From the NCBI GenBank assembly GCA_959347315.1, contig OY365811.1:36477206-36541205 (forward strand): DNA of 64,000 bases. Direction: 5' to 3'. The position numbers were made by a program, and so were the translations under genes. Below are positions 13,291 through 23,565 of the stretch, in pieces. The notes beneath the pieces were generated by a model. It was not told the DNA's origin. It made no database searches and worked only from the letters and a program-made list of their open reading frames with translations. Source of the DNA: Bimastos eiseni (Eukaryota > Annelida > Clitellata > Crassiclitellata > Lumbricidae). Within the stretch, counting starts at the first letter, position 1. Each line of letters starts with the position of its first letter.

Positions 13291-13790
13291 AGGGGCCGTC
13301 CACATATTGCGTACGTAGCGAGGGGGAGGGTAGTTTCGAATTTCGGCGATTTTGCGTACGGGTTTGTACGCTGGGGGGAGGAGTTCTGAAAATATGTACG
13401 TACGCAAATATTCTAATTTTCTAATTATGACTACACAATACGGAATATTAAAATCAGAACTGTAGGCCTAAATCCAATCACAGACTATAGTCTTGCTTAG
13501 TCAATTTTATGTAGGATTAAAACTTTAAAATGCAAGTATTGTTAATGTTTTATTTCTTCATCACAGTTAACAAATTTAAGCTGTTAAATATGATGCTTAA
13601 TAAAAATAAATAGTCTGTTTTAAAATCAATATCTTATAGATATCTATAGCTATTTAGCCTTTAAAACGATGGCAGATTAGAGCTCAAATGTACGAACGCG
13701 TGGGGAGGGGTCCACAAAATGTACGCAGTGCAACAGAGGAGGGAGTCCGAAAATCCGATTTTTTGCGTACATAATGTATGGATTGGCCCT
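13291..13790. mobile_element. 500-bp non-autonomous DNA transposon with ggccgtccacat-type ends
   Basis: The left end aggggccgtccacatattgc and the right end ataatgtatggattggccct are imperfect inverted repeats. Both are followed inward by gtacg words and G-rich blocks (gaggggagg-like; ggggaggggtccac at the right). The inside is AT-rich with no coding capacity. I cannot define the target duplication with certainty, so the superfamily is left open. Confidence 0.6.
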
Positions 13791-13987
13791 AATGTAAATA
13801 TATTTGCAGTTATCAAAATTATATGGAAACTTAACGGACGAAACACGAGAAGAGCGCCAGTTGTGGTTGAACAGTGGGCGAATGCAAAGATGGACAGCTC
13901 GCCAAAGTCAACAAACTCTTCAACGATCTGTCATTTTTTAACGGGTTAACTACGACCTCTGATTTTTCACGGGTTTACAGCCAGAAA

Positions 13988-14090
13988 TAATAATAATAAT
14001 AATAATAATAATAGTGGTAGTAATAATAATAATAATAGTGGTAGTAATAATAATAATAATAATAATGTACTGGTAGTGATAATGATGATG
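13988..14090. repeat. AAT/TAG trinucleotide microsatellite
   Basis: Long runs of (aat)n interrupted by agtggtagt, ending in (gat)n. The minus-strand open frames over it encode poly-Ile/Leu or poly-His and are artefacts of the repeat. Confidence 0.9.
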
Positions 14091-15317
14091 ATGATGACAA
14101 TAATCTGCTGAGGATGCAGGTGCTGCTGCTGAGATCGCAGCAGACAGAAAAACATCAAAATACCTCGCTATTCTGTTATTATACCGCTTTGTGCCATTCG
14201 CCTTCGAGACTCTGGGTCCTGTCAACCGGGATGGCCTAGCAAACCAGCGCTTGTCAATGACTGTCCAGCGCTTCAACGCAGTCGCTTTTTGTAGCACTTT
14301 TTCTGCCAATAAATCCATCTGCGAAGACCAGCCATTCCAGAACAGCGCCCCCCTAATTTTTTGAATCCCGAGGGATCATACGTACCTCGGGGGAAAAATT
14401 AATGATAATAATAATAATGATATTATTATTAATAATATTATTATTATCTATCTGTATTCAACGCTACAATATTGTGTCCATTAAGGGTACCTTCCTCTCA
14501 CCCTCCAGACGACGAGACCTGACCACTCGGACAACGATTTTAACCCGTATATTATCCCTAAGTCCTTGGGGAACGAAATACCTCAGGGCACAAAAAAATA
14601 ATAACAATACTAATGGTAATAATAAACATTAAACACTGCACCGTTCTGGTTCATCCACCAATCACTGCCTTAAGCTCTTCTACTCCTCACACCAAGCGGG
14701 ACTTTCCACTCAAAGCTAACATCTAATCTCTTCAAGAACTGTTTAATACCCCTGCAGATTCAACTGTTCATTCACCTTCAATCTTCGATCTAAACGACAT
14801 CCGCCTTAACAGCTGCTCTACACCCTTTGACCGACTAATTAACCCTCTGAAAACCGGATTCGGACTTCCTTCGAACTTCGCCTACAAGTTACAACCCATA
14901 ACTTGACGACGCGCTAGTGAATAAGCTAGTGCCCTGCCGTTAGCTATCGAGTGGCGCTTTAGAAGTATTGAGATAACGACTATGATAGCCAGGTAGCCTC
15001 CGACAGTGATCCACTTCTGAAATGAGTAAGACCCTGAGTAGTCGAGGTCATTGCTGTAGGCCTATCCGCTTAAAAATCACCGTCAAAAATAGGAAGCTGT
15101 CGAGTAAGTAAGACTTATTGTGGGCACCGAACTAACAGATGCGTTGCTATTTTAAGTAGACAGTGGCCAAGAAGATTTTAAGTAGACAGTGGCCAAGAAG
15201 ATTTGGCCAATTCTAAGTACAGCTTAAAATAACTTGCATACAAATGGACATATTCTGTAAGAAGCACAGAAGACACTCGGTGTGTCTGCGCTTTGTATGT
15301 CTCCCTTGCCTATGCCA

Positions 15318-15535
15318 CCTCTCTCTCTGTCTCTCTCTTTTTATGTCTCTGTCTGTCTGTCTCTCTCTTTGCCTCTCTGTCTGTCTCTCTATCGCTGTCT
15401 CTGTCTCTGTCGCTCTTTCTCCCTCTCCCTCCCTCTCTCTGTCAGTCTTTCTCTGTTTGTCTCTATGTCACACACACACACACACGCACACACACACACA
15501 CACACACCAGTATACACACACCTACACCCACACAG
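15318..15535. repeat. Compound CT / CTGT / CA microsatellite
   Basis: A pyrimidine tract of tctctgtctgtc units (about 15318-15468) passes directly into a (ca)n tract (about 15470-15535). Three overlapping open frames on the plus strand arise only because the repeat lacks stop codons. Confidence 0.95.
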
Positions 15536-15994
15536 AGCTTGTATAAAGTTGTATGTAGACCTACACCGAACATCTCTATTCTTAACCTCATTTTACTTTC
15601 TGTTCAATGTGCACATTGCCTTAATCGACTTTGTCTAGGCTTGGGACTGGCACTGCCAGAGTACGAGCCGTGGCGGAGTTGCAACTTGCAATGCCGCATA
15701 GGCCTACAGTTTCTATAGGCTACCTCTAGTCCCTTAGTAGTTTCAGTTTAACGACACTATGTGGTAACATAGATCATTAGCGTCGCCCTCCTCCTATATC
15801 CAGATTTGTCCGAGATTCTAGCGATTCCAATCGTCTATTCCGCCGAACACCAGGAATACAACACAATAATCTCTCCATTTGCTCCTATTCGTAGAAATAG
15901 GTCAGTAGGGCATTCCTTTCTGGAACTGTTCAAAGCTGACGTCTCTGGTTTCCCTTATTAATGTCGGTGTCGTATTCTTTGTCTTGCTTACACT

Positions 15995-16042
15995 GATGTA
16001 TATATATATATATATATCAATATGCACATATATATATATGCA
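15995..16042. repeat. (TA)n microsatellite
   Basis: Two short runs of alternating T and A separated by caatatgcaca, typical of the many TA tracts in this window. Confidence 0.9.
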
Positions 16043-16422
16043 GTCACTATGGCAACTATAGCTTTCCATGGCGTCTGTTGATCATCGATGGTGTTTCTAT
16101 GCTTGGCTCATTTGTAATGATAAATCCTCAAGCATCGTCCGCAATTGGAGTGAGCGATTAATTCAACTATAATCAATCAACCTAATTTAATTATGATAAT
16201 GAATGACACGCTTGCTAGTCCTAAGACGATTTGCTTCAACATCCCCACTTTTCTCCCTCCCCTGTTACCTTCCATTCCCACCCCTTCCCCGCCTCTCTCC
16301 CTATTCCCTCCATATCCATTTCCGTTTAGTCTCTTTTCCTGTTCTGCTTTCATCCATTTATTCCAACGCGTTTACACATAATGTAGAAGAATGGCTTCTG
16401 CATACTTAATTGCCCTACTCTA

Positions 16423-16543
16423 CAGAGGCGGCGATCTCGTTTGAGAGGTGGGAGGGACACCAAGTGAGAGGGGTAAGAAATGTAAGGGGCAAACGCATAA
16501 CCTGTCCCCGCTCTGTAGAGTGGGGGACTTGTCGGCATCGCGA
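16423..16543. mobile_element. cagaggcggcgatc MITE, copy A
   Basis: Starts cagaggcggcgatctcgttt, followed by the family core agtgagaggggtaag. The right end (gtcggcatcgcgac) is a decayed version of gatcgccgcccctg. Same family as the copies at 30079, 47734, 51788 and 55176. No target duplication is now visible. Confidence 0.7.
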
Positions 16544-16554
16544 CAATTGATTCA

Positions 16555-17003
16555 CCGTCAGTTGACCCCCGCCAATTGGTCCCCTAGTCAATTGATCCCC
16601 TCAAATCTCTAGTCTGCACGTCTCAGACTTGTAGCTGATACTGTTAGCAAACAAAAGATTGATTTTACACATTTGCAAAATAAGATAAAAAAAACAAAAT
16701 TGATGCTCAGGCTTCGTGTCACTCCGCGTTGTAACCGCTTATGGCCGTTCGGAGATTCTTTTATATCTTAGAGTAATGGCTCAATTACCTCTGAATAGAC
16801 GCCTATGCTTAACATTTAACATTTCGTGCTCTTCTACATCGTTCTTTTAATAAATGGAATAGGTCGCAAGTGGAACATGAACTTTGTATCAATTGGGCTG
16901 GGTTCAATAGGCAGGGGATCAATTGACGAAGGGATCAATTGAATAGGGGACCAATTTACGGGGATAAACTGACGAGGATCAACTGACGGGAGATCAAAAG
17001 ACG
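16555..17003. mobile_element. Fold-back element with caattgatcccc subterminal repeats
   Basis: The left arm (about 16555-16610: cgtcagttgacccccgccaa, ttggtcccctagtcaattga) is the reverse complement of the right arm (about 16915-17000: ggggatcaattgacg, ataggggaccaatt, gataaactgacg). In the right arm the word gggatcaattga is itself repeated. The 300 bp between the arms are AT-rich and non-coding. No transposase; class not assigned. Confidence 0.65.
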
Positions 17004-17253
17004 TAGAACCGACTTGTTTCCTCGACCCCCGGGATCGACGCCACTCCTACTTTATACTTGCTGTTAACCCGTGAAAAATCATAGGTCGTACTTAACCTGA
17101 AGAGTTAATTGTTGACTTTGGCGAACTGTTCATCTTTGCATTCGCTCACGATTTAACCGCAACCGGCGCTTTTCTCGAGAGACATCAATTCATTAAGTTC
17201 GCAAATATACTTACATTACACGAAAAAAAAGTCAATAAAACCTTTTCAACGTA

Positions 17254-19890
17254 GGCCTATTCAGTGCTTTTTTTGTAGAAAAAAAGGTGCCGGAACTCAT
17301 CTGTATTTGTCTTTATATCAAATATATGTCAAAAAATGACGCAGAAATTAGCTACCAAATTATAAAATAAATTTTATAGGACACAAACTATAAAACTATA
17401 AACTCACTTATATAATAAATCCCAGAGTTTTTTCCAATTTTCGTCAGACAAATCATCTCGACTCCTTTCCTTGCTATTAGTGTCTACAGCTGAATGTCTT
17501 CCCCGAAGTAACCACAAATCAACATACTTTGAAGGATCGAAGCGTGTGAGTAGTGGTCCCGCTAATCTGATGAATAACAGCGATGAAATTGTTTTGGTCA
17601 TCAATGAAGCTCTTGTTGGAGTGATGATCAGATTCATCTGTGAAAATCCTCGTTCGCATTCACTTGAAGAAATGGGGATAGTATGTAGAGCGTGTACCAA
17701 ATGAAGTAGTTTTTCAGGACATGTTTTTTCTACAAGGTATTCACGGAATCCACGAATCATTTCTCTTTCATTTAATTGTAGTCTTATTGACAAGTTTCTT
17801 ATTTCAGTTTCTCCAAATGTCAGCTGAGCGTTAATGTTTTCTGGCCAATGTTTTTGGTCTAAGATGCGAGCCCACTGAGCTAATTCAACGTCTTCGTCAG
17901 CAAGCAACCTTTTCTCAATTGACTCTTTTAGTTTTATATAAAAGGCATTCGGATCAATAGCAGGATCATTTTTTCAATCTTTCTTGTGAAGTAAAACTCC
18001 ATTAAAGCGGAGATTCTGTGCAGCAGCTGAAGCACATTTGTAATAGGGACCAACATTTTGTCTTCTTTCTTCGAATACTTGTACAACTGCTTTTATTTTT
18101 TGATTTGCCTTGTACAGATCCACGTTGCGCTCTTGGAGGTCCAAACTCAACTCTGATAATTCTTGGAGAGCATCACACATCAATCCTAGATCCATCAAAA
18201 ACTCTGTAGATGTAATTTTATTTTTTAAACCTTCATAAGTGCATTTATCATTTCTGTCCCTTGTAGGATCAACCATCGCTTCTTCAAAATGCTTCACCAG
18301 CGCTTCATAATTTTGCCATACTGCAAAAACTGAACGGAAACTAGATGACACCCATCGTGTATTTAAAATTCGACCAATTTCAGCAGCTCAACATCAAGTA
18401 ATTCCGCACATGAATGTAACTCTCTGCTATTTTTGGGGGAAGCATGATACACGACGTAAAGCTTATCAAGAAATGATTTAAATCTATTGATTCCTGAAAT
18501 CTCCTTAACAGTATCGCCTACTGATAATTCCAGTCTATGATTAGCATAATGCCAAACTATCACAGAAGGAAATTTTTCAGTGAGCAATTTCTTAACGCCA
18601 CCTTTGCATCCTAACATCACTGCTGCGCCATCACGTGCTAAAGAAACTAAATAATTCTTCAAGTATTCTTCTGTCATCCCATAAGAATGAAGACATTCGA
18701 GTAAAGCATCAAATACTCCTTTAGCCGTAACGCTTTCAAGTTCCACTAAATCCAAAAATAAATTGATTGGTGAATTCATTCCACTGTCTTCTACACGGCT
18801 TCGAATGTACACTATCAGTGTCGATTTTTGGCTTATAGTGGTTGACTCGTCTCTTACTCTTTGATTTCACGACTTCTGCAATCATCTTTTTCCTCATTTC
18901 GTTACCTATATGATTGACAATATTAATGCATGCGTTTGTAGAATGAAGAATGCGACTCATTTCAACTCCGTTCATTTCTTGTAGATCAATTTCCATTTCA
19001 AAGTTATGAAAGGATTGATTTCCTTTTGCAACTTTATATGCAGTTCGAAAAATGTTTGCTGTTACAATTTTCTCACGCGTTAAAGACTTTAAAATAATGT
19101 TCTCAAGAGTCTCCTTTTCAGCTTCTGCAACCATCTTTAATGCAGCTTGATGTCCAGCAGATTCTTTGTGATCAAAAATTTTTTTTCGCAGCGACCTCAG
19201 CTGTGCTTGCTATCTTCACCATAATAAGATATTTCATTATTCGTCCATTCTTTAGATATTTTCATTCCCATCTTGGCTTCTACGTCAAGTGTTCCCACTT
19301 TTCGGCAGGTAGTGCAGCCAAGCTTCTTTTCTTGAAAGCAGAGCCACTCGTTTTTTGGCCCAAAAATCTGTTTTTTGATCTAATGTCCAGCAACTTGGCC
19401 AGTCGTCATTGGTGTAATCGTCTGCAGAAGGTACATCCGACGTCGTAATTTCCATTTCTTCTGTTTCTTCCGTACTTGATCTGATTTTTTTCTTTACCGG
19501 AGAGCCAGTCGAGAAGAAGCTGGTGATTTTTTTCATTTTCAAATTTGGGTTAATCTGTTCAATTAATATTTAAATTAATTTACAACTGAATTTACAACGC
19601 CGATAACAGGAAACAATTATAAATAATGACGTCATATTTACTATGAGCGCGTTTTATATAATACCACAGAGGAAGCACAGAGTTCGCTGGCATAGGCATA
19701 CATTAGATAGTTCAGCCAGCGGAAGTTTACTGGGCGCCATCTGTAATTGATATATTTGCATATCTTTTATAATACGACAAAAAACACAAAAAAATGTAAC
19801 TTTTGCAATTATATTTTAAATCATAACGAAAAAAAGGTGCCGGAACGCCGTTCCGGCGCGTTCCGTCAGAAAAAAAGCACTGGGCCTATT
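17254..19890 (-). mobile_element. hAT transposon, 2.62 kb, with perfect 8-bp target duplication and decayed transposase
   Basis: The element spans 17262-19882. Its ends are inverted (cagtgctttttttg at left; aaaaaaagcactg at right), with ggtgccggaac just inside both. The 8-bp duplication ggcctatt is perfect at 17254-17261 and 19883-19890, the hallmark length for hAT. The minus strand carries the transposase as a series of open pieces (about 19542-19285, 19134-18736, 18812-18363, 18351-17974, 17907-17404) that overlap or shift frame, so it is no longer translatable in one piece. The last piece contains the hAT dimerisation region (SSECERGFSQMN, then SSLLFIR). The protein resembles the KIAA1586/ZMYM-like hAT proteins. 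Intact duplication and ends suggest a fairly recent insertion. Confidence 0.93.
17404..19542 (-). pseudogene. Remnant of hAT transposase (several frames)
   Basis: Reading the minus strand from 19542 to 17404 gives an N-terminal Lys/Ser-rich part (residues MKMKKITSFFS onward), a linker with WTLDQKTDFWAKK, then the catalytic core region with LVSLARDGAAVMLGC (reminiscent of the hAT motif containing the second catalytic Asp, followed by W-H-C/Y motifs such as VIVWHYANHRLELS), and a C-terminal dimerisation block. At least three frame changes are needed to connect the parts, near 19140-19290, 18736-18812 and 17907-17974. It lies wholly inside the hAT element. Confidence 0.85.
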
Positions 19891-20239
19891 ATAAACGCCT
19901 ACCACAAATCTAACCCTATTTACATACGACGGACGCAACAGCACCGGGTGCAGTAAGGTAGGCCTATTAATAACGTCCGGCGAACGTTATTTACATATGA
20001 CGGGCTGTAAGTTATTTTATAACGACCGTCGCGCAAATTCAATCTTATTTATATACGACGGACGCAGCAGCAGCGGACGCAGTAAGATTTGCGCAAACGC
20101 CCGGTGAATAAGTGAAACGTTAAAGTATGACACACACAATGACATACACAAGTCACGACGGTAATTATTATTGTTGATGCTGTTGTTTTTATAGCCCTAG
20201 CATTTGGGTATGAGCAATTTAATAATTATATTAATTCAT

Positions 20240-20425
20240 ACATTTTCAAAAACTCAAGACCAAGACCGAGAAGTCAAAGATCAAGACCAAGACCGAGTGG
20301 TCCGAAACAAAGACCGAGAAGTCAAAGATCAAGACCAAGATCGAGTGGTCCGAAACCAAGACCATGCAACACCAAGACCGAGACCGATTGTCCGAGACCA
20401 AAACCAAGACCAAGATCGATACTCT
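20240..20425. repeat. Minisatellite of gaccaagaccgag units
   Basis: Repeated words caagaccgagaagtcaaaga and ccaagaccgagtggtccgaa, mostly alternating, then decaying to accaagaccaagatcg. The same repeat in reverse complement forms the block at 52010-52150. Confidence 0.9.
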
Positions 20426-20668
20426 TTTTTATAAACAATGCAATTTATTAAGACGCAAAGACGGAATAACTCGCTTCAGACATTAATTTGATTGCTGAAG
20501 AATACTAATCTTAATAATGGTCCAGCAAACAGTTAAACAGGCCATTCTGAACTTTTGCGGGTTCAACCTTTGGCATCGGCCTGAGAATATCACACTATAA
20601 ATTACTTACAGCGTACGATAGGTAAATATTTTAAGATATCCAAACAAGCAGATTAACGTTCCGTTTGA

Positions 20669-20868
20669 NNNNNNNNNNNNNNNNNNNNNNNNNNNNNNNN
20701 NNNNNNNNNNNNNNNNNNNNNNNNNNNNNNNNNNNNNNNNNNNNNNNNNNNNNNNNNNNNNNNNNNNNNNNNNNNNNNNNNNNNNNNNNNNNNNNNNNNN
20801 NNNNNNNNNNNNNNNNNNNNNNNNNNNNNNNNNNNNNNNNNNNNNNNNNNNNNNNNNNNNNNNNNNNN
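20669..20868. other. Assembly gap, 200 N
   Basis: Exactly 200 undetermined bases. A round number suggests a placeholder; the true length is unknown. It is followed by a TA-rich low-complexity tract that probably broke the assembly. Confidence 0.98.
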
Positions 20869-20989
20869 TATGCATAATAAAAATAATAATAATATACATT
20901 CACAGATATCTGCTTATAATAGCTCAAAATTAATGTAGGTCAAATGAACACCAAGCAACAAATATATGTAACTAGATACATGTATATTT

Positions 20990-21260
20990 GCAATTAAAAT
21001 ATACATATATATATATATATATATTAGATACATTTGTGTGTATATATATATATATATATATTTACACACAAATGTATCTAAGCAAAATGCAGTATATATG
21101 CCTACTTATAGATGTATGAATCAATATAATATATTAATACTATAAATAATATGTACAATTATACACATATATATAATTATAAATATATATATAGATAATA
21201 TATATATGCATATATATAATTATAAATATATATATATATAATTATAAGTGTATATATAAT
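20990..21260. repeat. TA-rich tract with a perfect 19-bp palindrome
   Basis: Alternating TA tracts. Inside, ttagatacatttgtgtgta (21024-21042) is repeated in exact reverse complement at 21063-21081 around a 20-bp TA spacer, so a stable hairpin or cruciform is possible. Further TA tracts follow to about 21260 and again at 21610-21700 and 21925-21970. Confidence 0.9.
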
Positions 21261-23425
21261 ATATAAATAATGTCCTAGAAATGGTTGGGGATTCTTGTGA
21301 ATTGACCCTGACCTTCCATGTAAGGCAGATGAGGTTACATTCTTCTAGGACTTCTTCCGAGAAGCAAAAACTCTTGATGGCAACGGATCTCAACACACAA
21401 CACCATTAAAAATATACAAATACACACATATTCATGCAACCATACATGCCATGCAAACATACACGCTAACATACAATTTAATTACATTGCCATGCTTGAT
21501 GTAAGCTTATATATGTTGCAGGGAATGTATATATTTGGGAAATATCTAGGCCTGTATACCCTGAAAATTTAGGTTAAGCATATACACATACTCTGAAAGG
21601 ACACATTCCTTATAATATATAGTACATGTATGTATATATATATATGCATATATATAAATAGTATATGTATGTATATATGCATATATATATATATACAGCA
21701 AGTGCGCCAAGGTCATTGAATACGCGGTGCCTGAGCGGCGAAAGACGGATGATTCCAGGTAGGAGGAGCCTGGAGAATGCCCAGGTTCACCACGAAGGCG
21801 ATCGATGATGCAGGTCTAGCCTTGTCACGCTCCATGTCTAGAAGCACCCAAGACGACGAAGCTCAGTCGTAAGCCAGTCAGTCGCCGCGTGTGGGTGTAC
21901 AATGTATACAGTAGATATGTACATATATATATATACAGTATATATATCTCCTATATACAATACATACATATGTTTGTATACAGTATAGTGTGCGTGTGAC
22001 AGTCAGTGCATGCGTGTCGTACGGAGGCGCTTTCTCCGGCCAGATTTAGGTCAATATCCTGATTAGCCTGGTCTCAATGCCTCGTACAATCGCTTCACAT
22101 TGCGAGCGACTTTTATGCGGAGAAGAGGGAGTGGGGCCCCTACCTCCCTACGCCGATCTTCCCTGGACGATGCCTCCCATCGGAGATTGATTTTCGCCAT
22201 AATTTACATTCGCATCTGCCCGCAACCCTCGGCCACCCACCGCTGAGCAAGAGCTACAGGACCACCATCATCCAGGCTACAGACGATTTCTATGATTGTC
22301 TAGACGGGCCACGTCGTCTGTAAGTGCTTAAACACAAACGATTGGCAAAGTCAACGACCGCAGCAACCGTTCGCATCAACCAATAACGACTGGCAAGGTC
22401 AACTAGATCTAGGCTATCTAGCTGCTTTAATGATAATGATGCTCATTACAATGAGTAATGAAATTCTATCCCGAATTTTTAAACGAGGGAGCACGTATAT
22501 GAAGGGTCAAAGAAACTAACAATAGTAGGCCTAGCAGTATTAATAAATAGCATTTATATAGCACCGTAATATGGCTGAAGAAAATGGGCCCTATGGATCT
22601 TTAAACGAATCGGTCTAGAGCTGTGATTTAAAGCTCTTCAGAACGGTGCATTCTTCGTGTCCTAACACTTTCAGAGCATCTTTAAATACATGTAGAATGT
22701 CTGTATTCAACCTGCTTTTTTCGGTTAGTTGGTGGGGCGCTGATGAAGGGCCCAATTCATTATAATTATTGCATACCAGTCGCCACACAGAAGTGCGAAT
22801 CAGTCGTGGACATTGGATATGCCATTAGTAGTATTAATAATAACTATTAACTGAACTATTGCTGCTATGAGTTTGGTCGGCACCCGGATCCCTACCTATC
22901 GTAATCAATTGTAAGGATGTCATAAACCTGCGTTCCACATGAAATGCAAGCACACAAAACGCGTCATTATGTACACCCATACAAACAAAAACCCACACAC
23001 GCATCAATCAGCCTTCTTAAGAAGCACAGTGACACAAGAAGAACAAATTAAAATCTTTTATGGCAACCGTTTTGCTTTTAATAGCAGCTTCTTACAAGTT
23101 CATACATAAGAAAAAGTTACTGGTCTTCACAAAACAATTCGTTTCAAACCAGCCAAACCCCACACAAATGGAGCTTCTAAAAGTAAGGAAAGAATCAAAA
23201 ATACCTAGTTTTAAAAACTCTGCAGCACTCAAAACCAACTGCTTTTATTGAAAAAACACAAGTTGCAAACATCATCATCTGTAGAACAATTGACTGCCAA
23301 AGCAGCATAGATCGCCTTTTGAACGGTTTCATAACCCAGTCACAGGCAGAAACAGAGGTTTTCATAAACTAGACAACCGAAAATTTAAAATCGCAACTTA
23401 ACAAGTTGAACATAATTTGTCAAAA
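21261..23425. other. Downstream flank of GLYR1, no gene recognised
   Basis: Between the TA tracts lie two GC-richer islands (about 21700-21900 and 22010-22330) without any open frame of note. I cannot assign them; they look like old interspersed repeats. No splice-consistent coding exon is seen. Confidence 0.4.
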
Positions 23426-23431
23426 TTTATT
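23426..23431 (-). terminator. Candidate polyadenylation signal of GLYR1
   Basis: AATAAA on the minus strand, about 135 nt beyond the GLYR1 stop codon (23566-23568). A second AATAAA lies at 23244-23249. Either would give a short 3' UTR; the true cleavage site cannot be told from sequence alone. Confidence 0.45.
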
Positions 23432-23565
23432 TTTATCTCATTTAGCCGAATCAACGTTGGCCAAATGACCAACTGTTTAGCTGACCAGTCAGCACAAAAA
23501 CCAGGTCCAAGCAGAAATTCAGAGAAGGAATTTCCTGCAGCTAAATACAGTTCGTGTTCCGGAAT

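Larger units (their letters stand above)
13085..20175. mobile_element. Composite inverted-repeat element, arms A-B and B'-A'
   Basis: Segment A (about 13085-13240, containing tgtcatactttaatg, cttattcaccgggc and cgcaaatcttactgc) recurs in reverse complement at about 20030-20175 (A'). Segment B (about 13836-13980, containing gcgaatgcaaagatg and cgccaaagtcaacaa) recurs in reverse complement at about 17069-17183 (B'). The order A-B ... B'-A' is that of one large inverted-repeat element. The left arm is split by a 500-bp element (13291-13790) and the right arm by the hAT element (17262-19882). The interior (about 13980-17069) is mostly microsatellite and small repeats, and no transposase is seen there. 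A' also carries three degenerate copies of ttacatacgacggacgca (about 19920, 19990, 20050). Confidence 0.6.

Noticed and set aside
15282..15718. Ser/Leu-rich proteins over the CT/CA tract
   Set aside because: Repeat-driven open frames in three overlapping frames; no coding signal.
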